Below, piece after piece: positions 1-8,282 of a DNA stretch of 64,000 nucleotides. Location of the stretch: positions 3,224,001 to 3,288,000 of the forward strand of contig NZ_CP094533.1 in the NCBI RefSeq assembly GCF_022811605.1, in the 5' to 3' direction. The stretch is from Agromyces soli. Its GTDB lineage: Bacteria; Actinomycetota; Actinomycetes; Actinomycetales; Microbacteriaceae. Numbering within the stretch: the first letter of the stretch is position 1; each line of letters opens with the position of its first letter. The notes below the pieces were generated by a model that was not told the DNA's origin, searched no databases, and saw only the letters and a list, made by a program, of their open reading frames with translations. The position numbers and the translations under genes are program-made.

Positions 1-2385
1 CTGCGCCCCGGAGAGGTCGTGATCTGCACGGCGAGCTACGTCATCACGCAGACTGACGCCGACGCCGGCGGATTCGAGAACACGGCGACGGCCACCGCGA
101 TTCCGCCGGCCGGCTCCGAGCCCCCGGTCTCCGCTCCGTCCACCGCCGAGGTCGCCATCGCCGCTCGTCCCGACCTGGACCTGCGGAAGTCCGCCTCGCC
201 GGAGACGATCGGACGGGCCGGCGAGACGGTCACCTACTCGTTCGAGGTCACGAACCGCGGCAACGTCACCCTCCGCGACCTCGAGGTCGCGGAGGGACAG
301 TTCTCCGGCACCGGCGAGCTGAGCGCCATCGACTGCCCGGTGACGAGCCTCGCAGCAGGCGAGACCACGACCTGCACCGCCACCTATCAGGTGACCCAGG
401 AGGATGTCGACACGGGAACGATCGCCAACTCCGCCACCGTGGGCGGCACCTCGCCCAACGGGGAGACCGTGCCCTCGCCGCCCTCCAGGGCGACCGTCGA
501 CGCTCCGCCGTCCCCTGCGGTCGAGCTCGAGAAACTCGCCGATCCGACCACTGCCAGCGCCGCCGGCGCGACGATCCAGTACGACTTCGTGGTGCGCAAC
601 ACCGGAAATGTCACGCTCCACGAGCTCACCATCGACGAGAACGACTTCAGCGGTTCCGGCCAGCTCAGTGCGATCACCTGCCCGGGCGACGCCTTGGCAC
701 CCGGCGCCGAGATGACCTGCCACGCCGACTACACCCTCTCGCAGGACGACGTCGATGCCGGCGTCGTCACGAACACCGCTACCGCACGCGGAAACTCTCC
801 CACGAACGAAGAAACGAGCTCCTCCCCCGCGAACGCCATCGTCACGATCGAAGCGGCACCGAGCCTGACCCTGGTGAAATCCGCCGACCGCACCGAACTG
901 CGCGTCGGCGAGGAGATCACCTACACCTTCGTGATCGAGAACACCGGCAATGTCACGCTGACCGGGGTGACGGTGAACGACACCGGGTTCACCGGCTCGG
1001 GATCGCTGTCGGAGATCAGCTGCCCCGACGAGGCATCCGCACTGAAGCCGGGGGCGCAGATCGACTGCAGCGCGAGCTACACGGTCACGCAGGCCGACGT
1101 CGACCGCGGCACGATCGACAACACGGCGACGGCCACCGGCACGCCGCCGTCGGGCCGCGAGGTGACGACACCCCCCTCCGAGGTGCGCATTCCGCAGGAT
1201 CCGCAGCCGTCGCTCACCCTCGCGAAGTCCGTCGATCCCGGCTCCGCGACTGCGGCCGGCACCACCGTCACCTACACCTTCAACGTGCGCAACACCGGCA
1301 ACGTCACGTTGCACGAGATCGGCATCGACGAGCAGGACTTCTCCGGCACGGGCAGCCTGTCCGCGATCGAATGCCCGGCTGCTCCACTCGCTCCCGGCGG
1401 GACGACCAGGTGCACGGCGAGCTACACGATCACGCAGGCCGACGTCGATGCGGGCACGATCACGAACACCGCCGCCGCGCACGGCACCCCGCCGAGGGGC
1501 GGTGCCGTGGATTCCGATCCCGACGAGGCGGAGGTGGTGATCCCGCCGGCCCCGAGCCTGCAGATCGTGAAGTCGGCCGACACGACGGAGCTCGTCGCCG
1601 GTGAGACGATCACCTACTCGTTCGTCGTCAGCAACACCGGCAACGTCACGCTGCACGAGGTCGCCGTCAGTGAGGGCGATTTCTCGGGTGCCGGCGAGCT
1701 GTCCGAGGTCGTCTGCCGGGACGACGCCGGGCAGCTCGCACCCGGCGCGCAACTCGTCTGCAGCGCGACGTACGTGGTCCAGCAGGCCGACGTCGACCGC
1801 GGCACGCTGGAGAACACCGCCACGGCGCAGGCCACCAGCCCCGGAGGTGAGGCCGTCGAGTCGGACCCGTCCGACGTGCGAATCCCCCAGGACCCCCAGC
1901 CCGGGCTCACCCTCCTGAAGACAGCCGACGCCGACCGGGCTGCGAAGGCCGGGCAGCGCATCACCTACTCGTTCGCCATCACCAACACCGGCAACGTCAC
2001 CCTCCGCGACGTCACGGTGCAGGAGGGCGAGTTCTCCGGCGCCGGCGCACTCGGCGAACCCGTCTGTCCCGACGAGGCCGCAGCGCTGCTCCCCGGGCGC
2101 ACGGTCGTCTGCACCGCGGTGTACACCGTGGTCGAGGCCGACCTCAGCGGCGCACCACTGACGAACACCGCCATCGCTTCCGGCATCGGTCCCGGCGCAT
2201 CGGATCGGGTGTTCTCCGGGTTCTCGACGGCGCTGGTGCCGACGGCGAAGACCGAGTCGCCCGGACTCGCGACGACCGGCGTGTCCATCGCGGTCGGCCT
2301 CATCGTCCTGGCAGCCCTGCTGCTGATCGGCGGGGCACTGGTGCTGGTCCTCCGCGCGCGGCGCGCCGCGCACCCGGGGTCGTAG
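1..2385 (+). CDS. Repeat-rich surface protein with LAxTG sorting signal (5' end outside window)
   Basis: The reading frame is open from base 1, so the start lies upstream. The visible part holds one partial and six complete repeats of about 115 residues. Each repeat begins with a short pattern such as PSLTLVKSAD, contains an NTGNVTL core and carries two conserved cysteines that could form a disulfide. This matches the DUF11/DUF7507-type beta-sandwich repeats of bacterial surface proteins. The C-terminus has LATTG (bases 2266-2280), a hydrophobic helix and an Arg-rich tail. LAxTG is the class E sortase signal of Actinobacteria, so the protein is probably linked to peptidoglycan. Likely role: stalk or adhesin-like wall protein; the ligand cannot be told. 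No sortase gene is in view. Confidence 0.88.
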   Translation: MRPGEVVICTASYVITQTDADAGGFENTATATAIPPAGSEPPVSAPSTAEVAIAARPDLDLRKSASPETIGRAGETVTYSFEVTNRGNVTLRDLEVAEGQFSGTGELSAIDCPVTSLAAGETTTCTATYQVTQEDVDTGTIANSATVGGTSPNGETVPSPPSRATVDAPPSPAVELEKLADPTTASAAGATIQYDFVVRNTGNVTLHELTIDENDFSGSGQLSAITCPGDALAPGAEMTCHADYTLSQDDVDAGVVTNTATARGNSPTNEETSSSPANAIVTIEAAPSLTLVKSADRTELRVGEEITYTFVIENTGNVTLTGVTVNDTGFTGSGSLSEISCPDEASALKPGAQIDCSASYTVTQADVDRGTIDNTATATGTPPSGREVTTPPSEVRIPQDPQPSLTLAKSVDPGSATAAGTTVTYTFNVRNTGNVTLHEIGIDEQDFSGTGSLSAIECPAAPLAPGGTTRCTASYTITQADVDAGTITNTAAAHGTPPRGGAVDSDPDEAEVVIPPAPSLQIVKSADTTELVAGETITYSFVVSNTGNVTLHEVAVSEGDFSGAGELSEVVCRDDAGQLAPGAQLVCSATYVVQQADVDRGTLENTATAQATSPGGEAVESDPSDVRIPQDPQPGLTLLKTADADRAAKAGQRITYSFAITNTGNVTLRDVTVQEGEFSGAGALGEPVCPDEAAALLPGRTVVCTAVYTVVEADLSGAPLTNTAIASGIGPGASDRVFSGFSTALVPTAKTESPGLATTGVSIAVGLIVLAALLLIGGALVLVLRARRAAHPGS

Positions 2386-2390
2386 CGGTG

Positions 2391-2446
2391 TCGCGGCGCG
2401 CTCGTCCCGGCCCCGCGACACGGCGGGCGGGCCGAGCGCGCCGCGA
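2391..2446. terminator. Long inverted repeat between convergent genes
   Basis: A perfect 14-bp stem (TCGCGGCGCGCTCG at 2391-2404 and its complement at 2433-2446) encloses 28 bases in the 68-bp gap between the surface-protein gene and the convergent reductase gene. There is no T-run on either side. It is a plausible bidirectional terminator. Confidence 0.5.
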
Positions 2447-2453
2447 CGACCGG

Positions 2454-3317
2454 CTACGCGTCGACGGCCGCGAGCCAGTCGGCGACGCTTCGAGGCGCCA
2501 GCCCGAGCATCATCTGCGCGCTCCGGTCCTCGGCGATGACGTTCTGGTCAGCAGCGTTCAGCGCGCGATAGAGGTCGACGACGGGCTGCGCGGCGGCCCC
2601 GAAGAGCGGCGTGATGAGCTCTCCGAACGCGTCGGGCGAGATCGCTTCGAAACGCACCTCCGTCGCGAAGTGCTGCGCGAAGCCGGCCGCAAGATCGGTG
2701 CCGGTGAGCCCCGGACGGTGCCCGATCGCGACGATGCCCTCGACCCAGTCGTCGGTGAGGAGCTCGACGGCGGCGTCCGCGACATCGACGTGGGAGCTCC
2801 ACGACACGGGGTACTCCGCGGGCAGCGGGTACCGCAGGACGCCCTCGGAGCGAGCGGGCTCCGCGACGACCGGGAGCAGGAGGTTCTCGAGGTACAGGCG
2901 CGGGGCGACGACCGCCGTGGAGACCCCGGTCGCGGCAACGCCCTGGATCAGCTGCTGAATGGGTGCGGTGCTCGGAGCCTGCAGGGGCGACCCCGGCTCG
3001 TCCACGATGGCTCCGCTGGTGGAGATCACCACCCGGGCCGGCCGCGCCGTGTCGACGGCCGACACGATCGCCACGACCTGCGCCGCGGACACCGCCGGGT
3101 CGCCGCCCATCGGCAGATGCACGAACACGCCTTCCGCGCCGGCGTAGGCGCGCGCGAGCGCCTCCCCGTCCGCGAGATCGACGGCGAGCGATCGGGTGCC
3201 GGCCGGCAGCCCGGCCGGGTTCCGGACCGCGGCCACGGCGTCCCTCCCGGCGGCGGTCAGGGCAGCGAGAACGGGCAATCCTTGAGCTCCAGTGGCTCCA
3301 TGTACGAGATAGGTCAT
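2454..3317 (-). CDS. NmrA-like NAD(P)-binding reductase/sensor (atypical SDR)
   Basis: A 287-residue protein with a Rossmann dinucleotide loop GATGAQG at residues 7-13 and the single-domain layout of the NmrA/HSCARG group of atypical short-chain dehydrogenases. Family members bind NAD(P)(H) and act as quinone/nitro reductases or redox sensors. I see no classical YxxxK catalytic pair, which fits the NmrA group, so the substrate is unknown. It is divergent from an HxlR regulator gene with a 64-bp shared promoter region. That arrangement is typical of stress-inducible reductases controlled by their neighbour. Confidence 0.85.
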   Translation of the reverse strand: MTYLVHGATGAQGLPVLAALTAAGRDAVAAVRNPAGLPAGTRSLAVDLADGEALARAYAGAEGVFVHLPMGGDPAVSAAQVVAIVSAVDTARPARVVISTSGAIVDEPGSPLQAPSTAPIQQLIQGVAATGVSTAVVAPRLYLENLLLPVVAEPARSEGVLRYPLPAEYPVSWSSHVDVADAAVELLTDDWVEGIVAIGHRPGLTGTDLAAGFAQHFATEVRFEAISPDAFGELITPLFGAAAQPVVDLYRALNAADQNVIAEDRSAQMMLGLAPRSVADWLAAVDA

Positions 3318-3335
3318 GTCTCCATTAGTTCATCC

Positions 3336-3361
3336 AGTGCACCAGTTACGTCAACTGCACT
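3336..3361. promoter_or_regulatory. Candidate HxlR operator between divergent genes
   Basis: AGTGCA (3336-3341) and TGCACT (3356-3361) form an inverted repeat that encloses a second one, CAGTT/AACTG (3343-3347, 3353-3357). TTAGT/ACTAA lies further out (3325-3329, 3360-3364). The site sits in the 64-bp region shared by the reductase and the HxlR gene, so one protein bound here could control both promoters. Confidence 0.5.
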
Positions 3362-3381
3362 AACGGGCTATCCTGGAAATC

Positions 3382-3726
3382 ATGGTGGACGTCGACTTGC
3401 CCGACTGCGGGGTGGCGCGGTTTCTGCTCCTGTTCGACGGCCCGTGGGCGACGCTCATCATCCGCGAGTTGCTGCACGGACCGCAGCGGTTCGGAGAGCT
3501 CCGCGAGGCCCTGCCCGGCATCAGCGCGCACACGCTGACCAACCGCCTGCGGCTCTTCGAGTCGCGCGGGCTCCTCACGCGCACCGCGTTCCCTGAGATT
3601 CCTCCGCGGGTCGTCTACGAGCTCACCGATCTCGGTCGGAGCCTTCGGCCCGTGCTCGATGCGATGTACGCCTGGGGCAAGGCCGCACCGGTCTCCGCGT
3701 TCGTCCCGGCATCCGATCCCGCCTGA
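3382..3726 (+). CDS. HxlR-family winged-helix transcriptional regulator
   Basis: A 114-residue winged helix protein. The region WATLIIRELLHGPQRFGELR followed by an ISAHTLTNRLRLFESRGLL recognition region is the HxlR signature (dimeric MarR-like wHTH, often redox or aldehyde responsive). The usual near-N-terminal CPV sensing cysteine is replaced by a DCGVAR segment holding a single Cys near residue 9. Divergent from the NmrA-like reductase, it is probably its regulator and its own repressor through the palindromes at 3336-3361. Confidence 0.9.
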   Translation: MVDVDLPDCGVARFLLLFDGPWATLIIRELLHGPQRFGELREALPGISAHTLTNRLRLFESRGLLTRTAFPEIPPRVVYELTDLGRSLRPVLDAMYAWGKAAPVSAFVPASDPA

Positions 3727-3862
3727 GACCCTGCCGGATGCCTCGGCAGCGACGCACCCCGGCGACACCGTTGAGCTCGCAAAGGCGCGTCAGCCGGGCG
3801 GACTGCATCGAGCAGCAGCCAACCGGCCCGCCGGCCCTCCGCGGTGCGGACGGAACGCGGAC

Positions 3863-4417
3863 TCAGGGATCTGTGAGCAGGAACCGGCCGCCGGCGACGG
3901 CCTGCTGTACTGCTGCAAGCGTTTCGTGCGGCCGCTGCGCAGTGGTGTCGATGACGTGCGGCTCGAGCGGGCCCAAGTCAGCGAACTGATCCCACATCGC
4001 GGTCACTATCGCTTCGTCGACCAGCGCGTCGGGAGCGGTCCGCGCCTGCGCGCGCCGCACGGCTTCTTCGCGGCTTGGACGCAAGACGATGTAGTGCAAC
4101 CGAGGCCGCACCGGCTCCTCATCGGCGCCCCGCCGGCGGAAGTGCGAAAGCATCCACGGTCCGATGATCCCGTCGACGACCGTCGTGAAACCGCCTGCGG
4201 CGTAGGTCCAGGCGGTCTGCTGGATCGCCGCCATCACCGTCTGGTTCTGCGCGTCGGCCTCCGGCAGGTAGGGAGCAACACCGCCCGACACGATCACATG
4301 CCAGAAGTCGTCGGTGTGCAGATGCGCCGCCAACGGATACCCGGCTGCCAGGCTCCGCGCCGTCGTGGTCTTGCCGGACCCTGGCGAACCGGTCAGAAGA
4401 ACGACGTCCGCGTGCAT
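3863..4417 (-). CDS. Small P-loop kinase/phosphotransferase-like ATPase
   Basis: A 184-residue protein with Walker A GSPGSGKT at residues 10-17, followed by an HTDDFW segment as in the AAA_33/zeta-toxin/chloramphenicol-phosphotransferase-like kinases. These enzymes phosphorylate small molecules or nucleotides. Arg-rich lid residues (RPSREEAVRRAQAR) are present near residues 128-145. The substrate is not recognisable. It stands alone between short gaps (136 and 148 bp). There is no antitoxin-like neighbour, so a toxin role is not supported. Confidence 0.75.
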   Translation of the reverse strand: MHADVVLLTGSPGSGKTTTARSLAAGYPLAAHLHTDDFWHVIVSGGVAPYLPEADAQNQTVMAAIQQTAWTYAAGGFTTVVDGIIGPWMLSHFRRRGADEEPVRPRLHYIVLRPSREEAVRRAQARTAPDALVDEAIVTAMWDQFADLGPLEPHVIDTTAQRPHETLAAVQQAVAGGRFLLTDP

Positions 4418-4565
4418 GCGCTCCAGCGTAGCGAGCGGGAGTCCAGATCACTTCGCGCTCGAGCTTGAGAATGAGGCCGCCCTGCCACTCCCCCGTCGCG
4501 CCCGGAACGGCGCAGCCAGGATGCCGGCGAAGGGGCCTCATCCCCGTGGGCCCAGAGGTCGCGCG

Positions 4566-5219
4566 TCAGCCCGCGTCGCGGGCGATGATGCGCGCGGGCG
4601 CTCCGTCGGCGTCGATCGGGAGCGGAACGATCTCGACCTCGAGGTGCCGCGGGAGGCCCTCGAGGTTGCAGAGGTTCTCGACGATCGCGCCATCGGCGCC
4701 GAGGACGAGATCGTGGACGGGGAAGTGCGTTCCGCCGTCCTCCGTCAGGTCCGGGCTGAAGGTGTCGACGCAGAGCACCCGCATCCCGCGCGCGAGGAGT
4801 GCTCGCGCAGCATCAGGCGTCAGGCCCGGGTGCCGGAATGCGGCGTCGGTGCCGTAGTGCTGGGCCCAGCCCGTCTCGATGACGACGATCGCCGGAAGCA
4901 CGGCGGGCAGTGGAGCTCCGAGGGCCCGCTCGATGCCCGCGACCGTGATCTCCGCCCGCGGTGCGAGCCCGGGCATGCGGACGAGCAGCGCTGGACCGCG
5001 CAGTTCCTCGAGTGAGATCTGCGCGACGGTCCGACCGCCGCGGACGCTGTGCGATGGGGCATCGAGGTGGGTGCCCGAGTGGGTGCTGAGCGTCAGCGAC
5101 GTCACTTCGACCCCCTCGGTCTCGATGCGCGCGGTCGTGGCGAACTCGACCGCGGGGTCGCCCGGGTAGACCGGCATCCCCGCTCGGATGACGTGGCTGA
5201 GGTCGCGCATGCCCGTCAT
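4566..5219 (-). CDS. Cyclase-family metal-dependent hydrolase (kynurenine formamidase-like)
   Basis: A 217-residue protein of the cyclase/arylformamidase family. The metal-binding motif HSGTHLDAPSH is complete (H47, H51, D53, H57). Members hydrolyse amide or lactam bonds: N-formylkynurenine, isatin, or intermediates of ring degradation. Its ATG overlaps the TGA of the upstream permease gene (TCAT at 5216-5219), so the two are translationally coupled. The product probably acts on what the NCS1 permease imports. No kynurenine-pathway genes are nearby, so formamidase is not assigned. Confidence 0.85.
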   Translation of the reverse strand: MTGMRDLSHVIRAGMPVYPGDPAVEFATTARIETEGVEVTSLTLSTHSGTHLDAPSHSVRGGRTVAQISLEELRGPALLVRMPGLAPRAEITVAGIERALGAPLPAVLPAIVVIETGWAQHYGTDAAFRHPGLTPDAARALLARGMRVLCVDTFSPDLTEDGGTHFPVHDLVLGADGAIVENLCNLEGLPRHLEVEIVPLPIDADGAPARIIARDAG

Positions 5220-6622
5220 CGTCCCACCTCCGTCTCCAGCGCCGCATCGCGCTCGGCCGCCGCGTCGGCGAGGTGCTCGTAGGGCTCGGGCGCCGTGCGT
5301 CGACGCTCGGGCAGCATCGCGATGAGATACAGGAAGAACGTGAGCACGAACGCCGGGATCGTGGCGCCGGTGGGGCTGTGCCAGACGTACGCGAGCAGGT
5401 ACGACACCGCGGCGCCGATCGCCCAGACCACGATTGCGATCCAGTTGACGCCGCGCGTGTACCAGTAGCGGCCGCCTTCGGCTCGGAGCATGTCCGTCGT
5501 GTAGTTGCGTCGCTTGATGATGAAGTAGTCGACGATCATGATCGCGAAGACCGGAACGAAGAACGCGCCGATCATGGTCAAGAACGTGGTGAACTGCCCC
5601 AGCAGTCCGAGCCAGGTCGAGCCGGCGATGGAGATCGCGCCGAGCACGAGGACGGCGGGCAGGAACCGGATCCTCCCCCGCGGGGCGGCATTGATCGCCG
5701 AGGTCGTGATCCCGTACAGCGCGACCACATTGGTCGCCATGACCGAGACGAAGATGACCACGGCGAGCGGGATGCCGAACGCGGCCACGATCGGCGCGGG
5801 GTCGAACGGGATGGCGTCCGCGCCGGTGAGCAGCAGGTACCCGGTCGCCGTCGCGCCGAGCATCATCGCGATGATGGTGGAGATGGTGTATCCGACGCCG
5901 GAGCCGACGACGCTGGCGCGCCCATTCCGTGCGTGCCTATTGATGTCGGCCGCGAGCACCGTCCACGCGATCGCGGTGGCGATGACGATGTCGAGGACGA
6001 TCGCCGGGGTGAAGCCGAGGTCGAGGTCGACGGGGATCGCCTGGTAGTCCGCGGGAGTGAACTCGGTGAACGCGGTGGTGAAGATCCACGCCGCGAAGCC
6101 GAGCATCACGGCGGCGAGCCACGGCTCGATCCGGGCGATGCCCTCGTGCCCGAAGATCGCGAGGATCACGGCGAGGGTCTGGCTGAGCGCCGAGAAGAGC
6201 ACCGGGTTCGAGTACCCCGTGTAGGTCGCCACGATGTAGTCGACCGTGATGCCGGCGAGCATCGCCTGCACCCAGACCCAGCCCATCAGCGAGAAGACGT
6301 TGGCGAGCGAGGGGAGCAGGCTGCCGCGGATGCCGAACGCGCCACGAGTGAGCGCCATGGTCGGAAGACCGGTTCGAGTTCCGATGTAGCCCACGAGCAC
6401 GAGGACGACGGCACCGACGATCGTGCCGATGACGATCAGCGTCGTCGCCGAGGCGAAGTCGATGGCGGGGATGAAGAACGTTCCGGTCAGCAGGGTCGTC
6501 ACGACGAAGTTCGCGGCGAGCCAGATGAGTCCGATCCGCGCGAGCGACAGGGTGCCGCGCACCGGGCCGGCCTGGTCGGATTGCGTCTCCAACTGCGAGT
6601 TGAGACGAGAAAAGAGCGACAT
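5216..6622 (-). CDS. NCS1-family nucleobase/cation symporter (CodB-like permease)
   Basis: About 468 residues with roughly twelve hydrophobic helices. It starts at ATG 6622, just after GGAGG, because upstream in-frame residues are not membrane-protein-like. Sequence around SLARIGLIWLAANF and GTRTGLPTMALTRGAFG matches the cytosine permease branch of the NCS1 family, which imports cytosine, purines, allantoin or hydantoins with H+ or Na+. The coupled downstream cyclase-family hydrolase and the upstream XRE-cupin regulator suggest a small uptake-and-hydrolysis unit for a ring compound. The substrate is not decidable from sequence alone. Confidence 0.88.
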   Translation of the reverse strand: MSLFSRLNSQLETQSDQAGPVRGTLSLARIGLIWLAANFVVTTLLTGTFFIPAIDFASATTLIVIGTIVGAVVLVLVGYIGTRTGLPTMALTRGAFGIRGSLLPSLANVFSLMGWVWVQAMLAGITVDYIVATYTGYSNPVLFSALSQTLAVILAIFGHEGIARIEPWLAAVMLGFAAWIFTTAFTEFTPADYQAIPVDLDLGFTPAIVLDIVIATAIAWTVLAADINRHARNGRASVVGSGVGYTISTIIAMMLGATATGYLLLTGADAIPFDPAPIVAAFGIPLAVVIFVSVMATNVVALYGITTSAINAAPRGRIRFLPAVLVLGAISIAGSTWLGLLGQFTTFLTMIGAFFVPVFAIMIVDYFIIKRRNYTTDMLRAEGGRYWYTRGVNWIAIVVWAIGAAVSYLLAYVWHSPTGATIPAFVLTFFLYLIAMLPERRRTAPEPYEHLADAAAERDAALETEVGR

Positions 6623-6708
6623 TGCTCCTCCGGGGGTGAGGTGTGGCGAATGGGAGCACGCTGGAGTGCAGCGTCGTGGTGAGCACACCTCGTGGTCTAG
6701 GTGCTTAA

Positions 6709-6740
6709 CAAGCAACAGATGTTTTTCATACTGCAACTTG
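6709..6740. promoter_or_regulatory. Candidate operator/promoter of the permease-cyclase operon
   Basis: In an AT-rich patch of the 225-bp gap before the permease, CAAGCAACAGATG (6709-6721) and CATACTGCAACTTG (6727-6740) are near-complementary arms around a short T-run. On the minus strand a TATGAA -10-like hexamer lies in the upstream arm. A repressor bound here, presumably the XRE-cupin protein, would block the operon. Confidence 0.4.
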
Positions 6741-6847
6741 CGATGAAGGTAATCCCTCGCGCCCTCGGCTGTCAAGATCGAATCCCGGTACGCCGAACCG
6801 CGCCGCCCCGCTGAACGCGGAGGCGGCGAGGAACGTCAGTCCACGGG

Positions 6848-7426
6848 TCAGGTGCTCCAGATGGCGGGGACGAGCACCCAGATCACTTCTGCCTCGTCGC
6901 CGATGACGCTCCAGTTGTGCGGCTCATGTCCGTTGAAGGTCAGGGTGTCGCCCGGTCCGAGTTCCCACGCCTGCTCGGCGGTGAACTCCACGCGGACGCG
7001 GCCCCGAAGCACGTGCAGGACGTCGACATCGGCGGCCACCGCATACAGGTCGGTCGCGCCTCGCCCTTCCGATGAGATGACGGACCGCAGCATCTGGACG
7101 CGCGCCTCTTCACGAGGGGTCACCAGACGCTCCTCGGTGTCGATCCCGCCGAGATTGACGCGAGGCCCGGTGCCGGCCGCCACGAACTTGACCTCCGGCT
7201 CGGTGAACAGCGAGCCCACCGAGATCGACAGTACCTCGCACAGCGAGACGAGCGTGCTCACGCTCGGCGAGACGATGTCGCGTTCGATTCGAGAGAGGAA
7301 CCCCTTGGTGAGCCCGGCGACGCGGGCGACCTCTTCGATCGTCAGCCCCCGTTCGATCCTCGCCTCGCGCACGCGCGGCCCGATGGAGATCGATCGACCC
7401 GACGGCTCGAGCGGCATTGGACGCAT
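6848..7426 (-). CDS. XRE-family HTH regulator with C-terminal cupin sensor
   Basis: A 192-residue two-domain regulator. Residues about 17-75 form an XRE helix-turn-helix (LTIEEVARVAGLTKGFLSRI). Residues about 110-190 form a small cupin barrel (VLRGRVRVEF, LGPGDTLTFNGHEPHNW) that would bind a ligand. I chose ATG 7426 (MRPMPLEP); a further in-frame start at 7477 would add 17 low-complexity residues. The family controls adjacent uptake and catabolic genes, and this gene lies directly upstream of the permease/cyclase pair on the same strand. No strong ribosome binding site is visible at 7426. Confidence 0.88.
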   Translation of the reverse strand: MRPMPLEPSGRSISIGPRVREARIERGLTIEEVARVAGLTKGFLSRIERDIVSPSVSTLVSLCEVLSISVGSLFTEPEVKFVAAGTGPRVNLGGIDTEERLVTPREEARVQMLRSVISSEGRGATDLYAVAADVDVLHVLRGRVRVEFTAEQAWELGPGDTLTFNGHEPHNWSVIGDEAEVIWVLVPAIWST

Positions 7427-7431
7427 ATCGC

Positions 7432-7443
7432 CACGGTACCGTG
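7432..7443. promoter_or_regulatory. 12-bp perfect palindrome before the XRE-cupin gene
   Basis: CACGGTACCGTG lies five bases upstream of the chosen ATG of the regulator gene. It could be an autoregulatory operator, or chance in GC-rich DNA. It falls inside the coding region if the longer start at 7477 is used. Confidence 0.25.
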
Positions 7444-7564
7444 CTCGAGCGGAACACGGCCCTCGCCGGGCGAGCACGGGGCCGAGTCCCCTGCTCGGAT
7501 CGCCCTCGGCCCGCTTCGAGATCGTGCACCTGGTCGCCGGATGTCAGGTCGAACCTCGCCAACG

Positions 7565-7594
7565 AAAAAACCGCGGAGACTCTTGAGTCTCCGC
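7565..7594 (-). terminator. Intrinsic terminator behind the tRNA-Pro 3' fragment
   Basis: Perfect 10-bp stem GCGGAGACTC/GAGTCTCCGC (7573-7594) with a 2-base loop, followed on the minus strand by six T. It lies directly downstream of the displaced tRNA-Pro 3' end. It is probably the original terminator of the tRNA gene before the element integrated. Confidence 0.8.
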
Positions 7595-7602
7595 TGCTTT
7601 CT

Positions 7603-7633
7603 GGTCGGGCTGACAGGATTTGAACCTGCGACC
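7603..7633. repeat. Attachment-site direct repeat, distal copy (tRNA-Pro 3' fragment)
   Basis: 31 bp identical to bases 12775-12805, covering the T-arm, 3' acceptor strand and two bases beyond tRNA-Pro. The similarity continues five bases further with one mismatch. Because a terminator follows it on the minus strand, this is most likely the original chromosomal tRNA end displaced by integration. Confidence 0.9.
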
Positions 7634-8282
7634 GCTTGGAGGATCCGGTCGATTTCCGATCTCCGCCGATCGTCTCGGGAACTCGCGGATTCCCTTGTGC
7701 TACTGGGAACCGAGCGGTTCGCTTGGCACGAGCGTAGTCGGTTGGTGGCGGGTCGTGGCGGGTGATTTAGGTGGGTTGCTGATGAGTCGGGCTTCGGACT
7801 CGCGCCAAGGACAGGTGACGGGTTCGAGCGGGATCCGGATGGAGTGGCGAATCACTGAGAATCCATGTGTTTTTGCGGTTCTCATGGGGACATTCCGTGG
7901 AGGACCACCGGCTTGAGACGGCCCTTCGGAAGCTCTCTTGTCACCAACGTGGTCAGCGCGCGCTATGTCAAGCTGCGTGGATTCGTTCAGGTTCGGGAGG
8001 TTGACAGACGGCTCAGCGCGTTCGGAAGCCTCGACCCGGCGAAGCGTTGGCGGTCGTGCGCACAGGGAGCGCCGATTGCGCAAAGCATCGGGCGGGGTAT
8101 ACGCACGCTAGAAGCTACGCACGCCTCGTTTCGTCCGCGCAATGACAGCCCCGACCTCGCGAGCGCTCCCGCCCCGATCGCGGCCTCGAACTACCGACAC
8201 GTGGCGCTGGCCTACTAGCCAGCCATGTCGCCGTAACCCAGTAGCCTGAGAGCACAACCGACGTCATCAACGGAGGAAGTGA
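7634..8282. other. Noncoding left part of the element
   Basis: About 650 bp with no convincing gene. Short open frames here lack ribosome sites and family features, and one starts inside the tRNA remnant. A possible promoter for the AAA+ operon is TTGCGC (8076-8081), 16 bp, TATACG (8098-8103), which would give a leader of about 170 bases. The AAA+ ribosome site GGAGGA is at 8272-8277. Confidence 0.5.
8076..8103 (+). promoter_or_regulatory. Candidate promoter of the AAA+/DUF6414 operon
   Basis: TTGCGC (-35-like) and TATACG (-10-like) separated by 16 bp, upstream of the AAA+ gene on the same strand. The match is moderate and the distance to the start codon is long. Confidence 0.3.

Noticed and set aside
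3863..4417. Zeta-type toxin
   Set aside because: The P-loop kinase lacks an adjacent antitoxin and clear UNAG-kinase residues, so only a general kinase call is made.
7620..7916. Open frame starting in the tRNA remnant (MNLRPLGG)
   Set aside because: Its first residues are translated tRNA sequence, a common false gene at tRNA ends; no family features.
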